Origin: Phoronis pallida
Taxonomy: Eukaryota > Phoronida > Phoronidae
Direction: 5' to 3'
DNA length: 11,733 bases
NCBI GenBank assembly: GCA_028565715.1
Contig: JAOXYC010200684.1
Coordinates: 1-11,733 of the forward strand
The notes under the pieces are model-generated. The model did no database searches and had not been told where the DNA came from. It was given only the letters and a program-made list of their open reading frames with translations. The position numbers and the translations under genes are program-made. This document shows positions 1 through 9,200 of this stretch, piece after piece; positions within the stretch are counted from its first letter, which is position 1; every line of letters begins with the position of its first letter.

Positions 1-66
1 AAGTGGAACTTCGAAACTAGTCAGTAATATATGTACTATGATTTTTAAAACAGTCGTATTTTATTT
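1..66. mobile_element. Partial AT-rich MITE, copy of the element at 5699-5837
   Basis: The stretch around GAAACTAGTC, then GATTTTTAAAACAG, TGTATTTTAT-like end matches 5776-5835 with a few indels. Only the right half is in the window. Its terminal inverted repeat runs into the stop codon of the GTPase gene. Confidence 0.55.
60..65 (-). promoter_or_regulatory. Possible poly(A) signal AATAAA overlapping the stop codon
   Basis: On the gene strand the stop codon region reads ATCAAATAAAATACG, so AATAAA overlaps TAA. If used, the 3' UTR would be very short. The true cleavage site may lie beyond the window. Confidence 0.3.
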
Positions 67-213
67 GATAGCAACATTTCCCAGAAAATACCCACTAAAC
101 CTGTTGCTGGGAACATACAAACCAGTGGCTTTGGTGACAGCTTCATCTAAAACTTTCTCTAAAGCTTGCTTGTTTCTCAGTAGAAATGTCTCACCAATTT
201 TTGCGATTGAACT
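61..213 (-). CDS. Exon 12: last exon and stop codon
   Basis: The acceptor is TGTATTTTAG and the frame joins exon 11 in phase 0. The exon gives 50 residues then TAA. LEKVLDEAVTKATGLYVP and SNRFSGYF align with the human GBP1 part SPLEEEVKAGIYSKPGGYRLF, but the protein stops nine residues after that (LGNVAIK end). The long terminal helices of vertebrate GBPs are absent. The stop overlaps the end of a MITE-like repeat. Confidence 0.82.
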   Translation of the reverse strand, partial: SSIAKIGETFLLRNKQALEKVLDEAVTKATGLYVPSNRFSGYFLGNVAIK

Positions 214-3200
214 CTAAAATACAAAATGAAAGTATTAAAGTAGGAAAGTACATGAAGAAACCGTTTGATCATGACTGTCAGAACCTTGAATAACACAAAA
301 TACTGTACAGTTTTAACTCTTTCACTGCCAATGTCGCCTTAAGGCGACACCCGCACAGACTGCCAATGTCGCCTTAAGGCAACATTTGCAATTGGTCTAT
401 TCTAAATCGATTCCTATAGCCGGTACGAGGGAGCGCTTAAGCATACTTTACGACATTGCCACTTGACGGTAGTTGAATAAGTTTCGCGAAAAAAAGCAGA
501 GAATTTGGTGATTTTTTGTCGATTTTGAAGAAATTTGAGTGAAATTTGAAAGATTATTGTCTGCGGTCTATAAACTGGCTTCTTTCAGCGATGTTTTCAC
601 AAGAATACGAACGATTCTGACTCAAAATTCAACTATTTAATATCAGTCAAGGTTACCGTATTCTCCCTAATAAGCGCCCATGCCCCTATAAGCGCCCACC
701 CCCCTGTTTTCAGATTTCGCTGGTAAAAGCGCCCCCCCCCCGTTCGAGTTAAATTATCGTCAACTTACCTTCTTTTCCTACAGTAAACTTTTAAGTTTTT
801 CAATCATTTCTTTGGGACCGCAGGTGAAAATCATGCTGCAAGGAATCTCTAACCAGAGCCTCACACAAACTCTATATTTGGTAACTGACTTTTAATGTTT
901 CGAATAAAAAAACACATTTCTTGAGTGTGTCTACTTTATTTAGTTTCAAGTCTAAATCCCTTTTTTTGAAAATGAACACCTCCATAGCTCGCTTAAATGG
1001 GTTACCTCATTATTACAGAGATGTGAAGCTTTAAGGCTCCATGCATGAATCCTGAAAATTTCTTCCAAATAAGCGCCCCCCTATTTTCCGAATTTTCCAA
1101 GCGCCCTGGGCGCTTATTAGGGAGAATACGGTAGTAATTTACCGTGAAAGGATTTCCGAAAGAATGGAAACATTAAATTCATGGGTTTCAACTGTACAAC
1201 TGACCCTACTTTTGAAGATTTCTCCGCCATAAAATTGGCACGTGCAAGTCTAATTCTAAAAACAATTTGGCAGCGAAAGAGTTAAATTCATCAACACAAA
1301 ACTGCATGTACTTGATACAAATTATTATAATAAGGAAACATTCTGATGATTATTATCAAAGCTGAGCTTTTGAATAGTACGTTTATGAGATGTGCACACT
1401 TCATAATAATTATTGTACACAGCATATGAGAACAAAAAATGTTGAAAGTACAAAATTTATGGTCATAATAGCAAAAGAGCTGGTTTCATTTCAATTCTAA
1501 TGTTTTCTTAATGAACCGTACAAACCTCAGACTTACTTTCAATCTGTTCTTATAAATGTCATAATCTGTTCCATTCAGCAAAGACTTGATAAAGTTTGAA
1601 TGTTTTCTCTCAGTGTCGTTATAGATGGATGCAATAGTCATTTGAAGCTCTTTACTGGCAACAGGTAAGTTCACTGAGAGAAGGAGCTCTTCAACTTCCA
1701 ACTGAAAAAAATGTCTTCAGTTAATTCAACAATATCAGCTCTCCAACTCATTTATTATGTTTTAATAGTAAAAATTTGTTTAAAGTCCACTGAGGCAAAA
1801 CTTGTAACAATATGTTATTGGTAGTGACAATTGACTTCTTCGGTGATACCTAACAGAAAAAATTGTCGTTTTTTCTTTCAACATGCATCTGATGAATAGA
1901 CTTTGTTTCATTCATAGACCAGATGTATAAACTAAAAAACAGATTTGATTCAAATTTTAATGTTTAACGAACTGAAAACAAATTTTTGTAAAATAACATC
2001 AACTTGAATGTGAGCCCAAATTCAAATTGACTCCAAAAAGAAGGCACAGGAAACTGTCAACTTTTAAAAATTTCAAGAACTAAGCAAATTTAACCACCCT
2101 GGGGTTTTATTTTAAAGACATTACAGTACGTCCACCTTATACCTCCAGCTGATGTTGAACCTCAGTACATCTTAATTTGATCTTCTTCACATTCAACTCC
2201 ATAGCTCTTGAATGTTTCAATATGATTTCTGTTTGTAACAATCTTGAGGCCCCTTCTACTGTGTTTTTCAAACTGGAATGAATGAAAAGAAGAACATGAT
2301 TCATTAGGAGTAGACCATAACTTTCAAGGATTGTTTCCATCCTCATTCTAAGGGTCTTTCACGTGTAAGACACTGTTGTTTCAAACCAAGGGATCAAGAA
2401 CATAAGAAGGAAGGGGAATTAGCCAGCCTCTTCCATTAATAGGAAATAAAAGATCTTAACAATCCAGTTGAATTATTTTAACCTGGGATTCCCAGCTGAG
2501 AAGAATTCCATCTAATGCTTACGACATAGAATTCATAGGAAATATGTAATATATGAATTGTTTTGGAATGCTTATGAAGCAGTTTGGTGTTTTTAAAAAG
2601 GCATTCCTAGTTCTACACATCTAATTTAAAGTTTCAAAAAATACTTACTAGTACGACACATTTACATTCAGCAAAACATTTATTGATTTTTAATGAGAGC
2701 TCATCTGCAATCATTAGTTAGTTATTTTAACATGCCAGTTTCAACAAGAGAAGTCAAAACATTTGTTACCAATACAAAACATAACAAAACAAAACAGAAA
2801 GGATAAGGTTGTTGTTTAGTTTCAACCCTATTCATCAACGTATTAAGACTTCAAGGCTCTAGGACTAGTGGTCGGACTAGCCGAATTTGTTTCGCATGAG
2901 TCTCGTCTTTTGATTGGCCAACTTGACTATTCCACTCAAAAGTCAGTATCCGAAAGCGGACATCGCAATTTAATAAAGAATTAGATACGGTTTCTTCAAA
3001 ATATGAAGATTATTTATTTATTCAGTACCTTGAACTAGCGCCACGAGTGTGTTTTCTTGAATTCCCGAATTCCGGCTCGAGCGCTCAAAAATCCAGGCCG
3101 CTCAAACGATTGCTCGAGTTTTCGAGCAATTGTCCCACCACTATCTAGGACCCTAAATTAAAGATAGGAATTACATAGAATAAGAATTTAAGAGTTAGTA

Positions 3201-6200
3201 TATTATACATGTTGTTTACTAGGTTAATAGTGAATATGGTTAGTAGAACTTATCCTACCCAAACAACAACTGTTGAAGCAGTGAGATGGACTGGTTAAAT
3301 GAAACCTGGTGCCAGTTCTGTTTAATACAATATAATAAGCCTCAGTCTTAGTATGGTGACAATAAATTTAGAACTTTTTAAAATGTATTTTTAGTAACAC
3401 TTCCATCGTTTTTCAAGTTCAGTCAGTTTTGAGCTCAATTAAAGGTGGGCTCCCTAGACCTGGATTCAATGCTCAGCATTGAGGCTTGAATAACCAAACT
3501 AGTGCCGTACAATATTGTAGTATCAATGTTATGTGCAAAAATAAACGTTGACCCAGAATCTTCAATCTGCAAACTTGTTTCATCAAATTTTAAAACGATG
3601 AATTTTGAACTTATTAAGAAGTTATCTTTATTATATTTTTTCCTACTTAAAATGGAAAATGTGATTTCTTAAATTTTCGATTTTTTAATGAACAAGTTAA
3701 AACAAGATAATTTGTAAAAAAAACTACATCCGATTTTGAATGCAATTTAACTTTCCTCCCTGTATTGAAAAAATATTCACGGGTTTACTAGTTTCTGAAT
3801 AGGATACACTCAAAACATTGTTACTTGTGTACCATGTTGAAGTCATTTCTCTGAGGCTCATAGACTCAGATCAAGAAGATGACATTTTGAATCAAATCGA
3901 GGTTTGTCATGCAGAACAATGCTTTATCTTGGAAATTATTTTGATAGAGTGATGTTTCAAGCTTGGTTTGCAGAAAAATAAAATTGAATTGTAAAATAAA
4001 CGATGAATACAAACTAAGTATAAATTTTGATCTCTGCAAAGATGGGCAAACAAAAAGCGCCCTCTCAGAGACAAGCAAACTACAAATAACTAAGGAATAG
4101 GGATGGGTGGGAAACAATTTTGAGAGTAAGATTCACTAACATCTGATCTTGGTATAAAACCAATGTGGGATTGCGCATTAATTGCAGTCAGTTCGTCAGT
4201 CAAATATTTGCCTATAAATCTCATACACGTTACCTCAAGGTCCATAGGGTTAATTGGCTGGTCACCATGTTGTTTATGAAAGGCAGCCATTTCTGCTTCA
4301 TAAAACAGCAGACAATCCTCTGTTGCACCATCTTCAAGACGCTTTATGAATGTGTCCCAACGACTAGGAATCTGAAATAATCAAAATGCTGATTTCATCA
4401 AGTAAAGGATGACGCTACCCAGAACAAATTCATTTTAATCTAATTAGTGTTTCTATGTTAATTAATTCATAAGTTTAACACTTAAGTATTAACCCATTAC
4501 CAGATGACGATCCTTCTTCCAGCCTAAGGAAAATGAACATGTTAGGATGGTATCCCAATGGGTGACTCGATAACAGTTGTATTACCCGGCTACACCTCCA
4601 TTCACTCCTGTTGTCTAACAGGCAAATGGCCGCGAACATACGGGCCATTAAACCGCTAGAGATAACTACAGTGAATGGAGGTTTGTCCGGGTAATACAAC
4701 GGTTATCGAGTCGCCCTTTTGTGTAGAGTGAGCGGATGAGAGAGCAGCGACTCCCCATAGCCAGTATTCATTCCTAGCTGGGTAGACTTGACCAACCATG
4801 CGTCACTTTTTCTTGCATAGAGATACAACAGACTGCTAGGGGTGGGATCCAAGCTCACAACCTTTCTATTGCAAATCCAAAGCTCTACCTACTCACAGCT
4901 TACCTGCCTTGGTTTAATTATTAATAGTAGACTCAACATAAAATCATAGAAATTCTCGTTAATCATTACACTCTCAAGGAATGAGTTATACTTCTGACCA
5001 TAATGAAGCCAACTAGAAACTTTGTCATACCTCTGCTAGGGATCCCTCATTCGCGGCTTTGACTAAAATCTCCAACAATGTAGCAATTTCTGGACCTGTG
5101 ATTGGCTTGTCTGAAAATGAACTGGAAGGTTAAGAAATAAAGAAAAATTGAACTCTTGTGAATAAAAGATCCAATGGGAACTTACCCATTTTGTTAATTA
5201 ATTAAAATCTATAAATAAGTTAAATAATGGAAATTACTTTGATCAATTAAGCACCAACATTTCTGAAACGTTTCATTTGAAAAAGAATCATTCGGTGTCA
5301 AAATATAATTTATAGCAGCTAGCTGTTTATTGTATTTGTTTATTTCATTATCCATGAAATGTTAGGAAAATGTTAATATCATTACTATGCCTGCACTAAA
5401 CATGTCCAGCTTTTGTAAATTATAAATCTGACAGTAAAAGAGTTGTTGATCAACAAACCATTTTTCTCCTTCGGCCTGAGATGTTTCCTGAGTGTATCAA
5501 TCAGCTGATTACGTTCCTGTTTATATTCGTCCGTGAGATCATCTTCTGTAGCTTGTGACAGGTTGATTAATAACGACTTCGTCACCGCAGGAAGAAACAG
5601 TGTCTGACAATCAACAGACTTGAAGATACCTGTTTGCAACACACATATTATTTTTTTTAAAGAATTTGCTTGGTTCAAAGCAAAGTCGTGTTGCGCTATT
5701 AGATAACTATGGCTGTTTTAAAAATCTTCGAAGTTCTACTTCTATGCTGTGACCAAGAAGTAGCCCTGCCCTTTCAAACTAGTCAAAATATATGACTGTA
5801 CTATCAATGATTTTTAAAACAGTTGTATTTTATCTAAAAGGAATAAGAAATTTTAAAAATAACGCTATCCATATGCTTAAATGCATTATATTATGCTAGA
5901 CAGCAAATTTCAATTTTCAGAAAATTCTATTTAGACAAAATTTTTACATTTTTGGAATCTGAAAAAAATTCTGACCATCCTAGGAATCGAACCCATGGTC
6001 GGCTTGCTATCAAGGCAAGTTCTCCACCAAGTGAGCTGACGAGACAGCCATGGCAGGAACAGTAAATTTATCAGATTTATTCATTATTCAATTTTCATAT
6101 TGTTCTTGAGGTCTCAACTGAGTTCAATTGCAGCATAAAATTAGGATCCTACACTTATCCTATCAATTAATAGTTTACCTAGCAAACTGATTTCGTAGTC

Positions 6201-9200
6201 TTCTTTTTCACGAGCATGAGTTGTCATCAGCCTATGTAACCATTCACGTGGTGATTCGCCATTCTCTGTCATCTGAACAAAATCCTGAACAACCTTGTCA
6301 AAAGAAGAACGTCAATATTATAAAACATCCATGCTATGAAAAGATGGCAAATTTTAATTAAAATGTGTGAGTGCTTAACTGATCCAATGTTTAATGGAGA
6401 ACTTCATTTGCTAAAAGTGCATGCTTGTTGTGACATTTCTCGTTTAAATTTAAATGAGTATTCTGAAATTAATTAATTAATTTGTGGTTGGTTATGAATC
6501 AAGGCACACTCCACAAATTTCAAAGATTATCATTAACAACTATGGTCTGAAAATGGAGGATTGTGCTTTAGAACTCAAAAGACCAATTGTTTAATAAAGT
6601 TTTTAACACGTAACAGGTAATTTTCGTCAGCTTTCAAAACTTCAAAGCCATAAACATTCACCCTGTTTTGTTTTCATCCCGCACTTACCCAAAGCAATGG
6701 TGGAAAACTCAACAAGTCATGATTGAAATCTTGCGTCCACTTGGCCTTTGACATCTGTGACCTCAGGGCAAACAGCTGAAAATTCAAACCCAAAGCTATG
6801 AAAACATGAATGCAAACAAGAAAATCATTTGGCCAACAACTGAAAATTAATACCCAAAGCTATGACAATTTCAATGCAAACTTTTAAATATTCAAACAGG
6901 AAACCATGAAAAAAATTGAGACAGCAGTAGAAATAAAAAATATTTAAAGATACTGTCCCCTTGTTGGTCCCAATCTGGCGACAAAATTCAAATCAACAAG
7001 AAATTTTTTGAGTCCTGATACACCGGTGACATCTATGTGTCTGCAATGCCGTGACTCTTTGTGGGAATTGTGCACAAAGAGATGCATTGTGCAACCAATT
7101 TCACACACAACCAGAGTTGTCTATTGTAAAAGGTCAGAAAATGAGAACATTTTGAAGAAATGCACAATTCTCAAGAAATTTATTGCTCAATACTTGTTCT
7201 ACTCGATATGAGCACCGCTTTTGACACTGTTGACTGTGGATATAATTAACACATCACTGCTGTGAGGACAAATTAATTATATAAATAAAGTTGGAATCTG
7301 AAAAAATGTTCTGACCCATCATGGGACTCGAACCCACGGCAGGCTTGCAATCTAGGCAAGTGCTCTACAAACTGAGCTAATGAGGCAGCCATGACAGCAA
7401 ATTTTAGACTGAACTCCAGCCCATTCGACTTGGGTCGAGGGACTGTATCAATAGCAGGGGGTCTTCCAGTATTTTTACCGAAAGTAGAGATCGGATTACA
7501 ATTGAGTTTAAGCGGAGTGACGTCATCAACGAGACTCGCTTATCTCGCTGTTAGCACAGACCCTCCGTTGAGGTGGGCTGTGTCAGAGACTACAGGAACC
7601 TGTGCATGTGAGTCTTGAATGTTTTGGCTTGGCCACCAGTTCACATGGGAATGACTCTTAAAGCTTTTCCACCAAATTTAACATAGAAACCTGAGTACGA
7701 CGTGCTAATGCCTCCAAATAATCAATGTCTGATTGGTCGATAATCTTCACAGAGTTGTAGATAAGATAGGAACTGAGAAGGGTGGCGACGGCGAAGATCT
7801 TGGCGTCATAGGTTTCTGAGACATTGGTTGCAGCAAAGCCTTCCGTGTCAAGAAAGATGACAGACATTTCCTGTCCATTTTCCAGCTTCATTTCTAGTGG
7901 CTAAAATGAAACAAGATTAAAATTAATTCTAGCCAAACAGATGTCAAAATCAGTCAGTAATTTTTAGCAATATTGAATTTATGCACAAATTACAATTATA
8001 ATTCTACTTGTCTGATAAAAATACTTGGCCTTGTGAGTTAAGTTAGATAGGTCAGATCAGTGATGAATCCAAGGATATGAAATTTGAAAAAATATAACGA
8101 TCAATCACCTTAAATAATATTTTGCCCATCCCGTAGATACAATTAAAGATGCATAAGCTGGATTCATGGCCAAATAAGTCATGAAAATAAATTGCAGTGA
8201 AACTTGCATATATTTAGAACCGCATGCACCATACCTGGAATATCAGTTCTACCCATGCAAGTTTCACTGCAAAAGCAAATGTAAAAATCATTTCATATGG
8301 ACCCCGAACCGAACAATACCTTTCCCCACATCCAGATACCCGTTTTTTGCCGTTCAACATATGGGCAGATACCAAACCCATGATTGGACTAATATCACTG
8401 CATGCCCTCAGACTGATATCAAAGACCTTATAATTGATAAGACCGTTAACTCTCACGATAACTGCGTGTGTCAATTTTTAATTCTTGTATTTTTCAGTGT
8501 ACGAGGCAATTTTTCTAGTCTTGGTCATCAAACGAAATTTACCAGGGAATAATCTCTATGAACCCTACAATACCTTTCCCCACATCCAGATACCCATTGT
8601 TTGTGGTTTCACATATGGGCCGATGCCAAACCCATTAGACTTTCCCATCAGCTGGTTCAGTAAGAATGACTTCCCGCTATGAAACTTTCCGACAACAGCT
8701 ATAGTGGCAACAGCACCTTTCATTCTGTGCAGCATCTAGAAAACATTGCATACATTCATAAGAAATTGAAAATAAATATTTGATGTAGTTAGTAGAGATT
8801 TTTTTCATTAGATTGTAGTATATTTAATCTAATGACATATCCTACATAGAAGATTTCTTTTAATTCAATTTCCTATATGCATACATTATGCAACCTCACA
8901 GACGATGAAGTCTTTTTCAAAACGTTCGTACATAGTTGTAGTTTTGTATATACCTCATTTATATTGGAATAACATGGATATTATCACACAAACATACATT
9001 GTGTTTTTTCTGCTGATTAATACAAGACCAAATGAGCATTAATGCGTTAAAATAAGCTGAGAAAAGAAGTTGTTCAAGAACACATGTCATGCCAATAGAA
9101 AACAAAGGTTTGATTCCCGGTTAGGTTCCAAATATTTTTGTTTTTTCAGAAAATAAAACAAATGATTTAGTTTCTTTTAAATTAACCTTAACGTTGTCTT

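Larger units (their letters stand above)
317..1281. mobile_element. piggyBac-like nonautonomous element in intron 11
   Basis: TTAA occurs at 313-316 and 1282-1285. Immediately inside are inverted ends CTCTTTCACTGCCAA (317-331) and TTGGCAGCGAAAGAG (1267-1281), which match at 14 of 15 positions. TTAA targets with C-rich ends of this kind are typical of piggyBac-type elements. No transposase is encoded. The element is interrupted by a second one at 656-1131, so its original length was about 485 bp. Confidence 0.72.

Noticed and set aside
3866-4117. 83-codon minus-strand open frame
   Set aside because: AT-rich, Phe/Leu-rich translation of intron 9. A stretch after a possible acceptor (LETSLYQNNFQDKALF) was considered as an exon, but no donor in the needed phase exists before the stop.
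4475-4699. 74-codon minus-strand open frame
   Set aside because: It lies mostly within the inverted-repeat element at 4560-4716 and has no recognisable domain.
5952-6070. Intact tRNA gene on the minus strand
   Set aside because: The acceptor stem pairs poorly, and the match to the copy at 7291-7404 continues beyond the tRNA part on both sides, so it is a dispersed repeat.
7391-7618. 75-codon plus-strand open frame
   Set aside because: It starts inside SINE-like copy 2 and has no domain or splice context.
8181-8552. 123-codon plus-strand open frame
   Set aside because: Antisense to the exon 3 duplicate and the hairpin; Cys/Pro-rich without family similarity.
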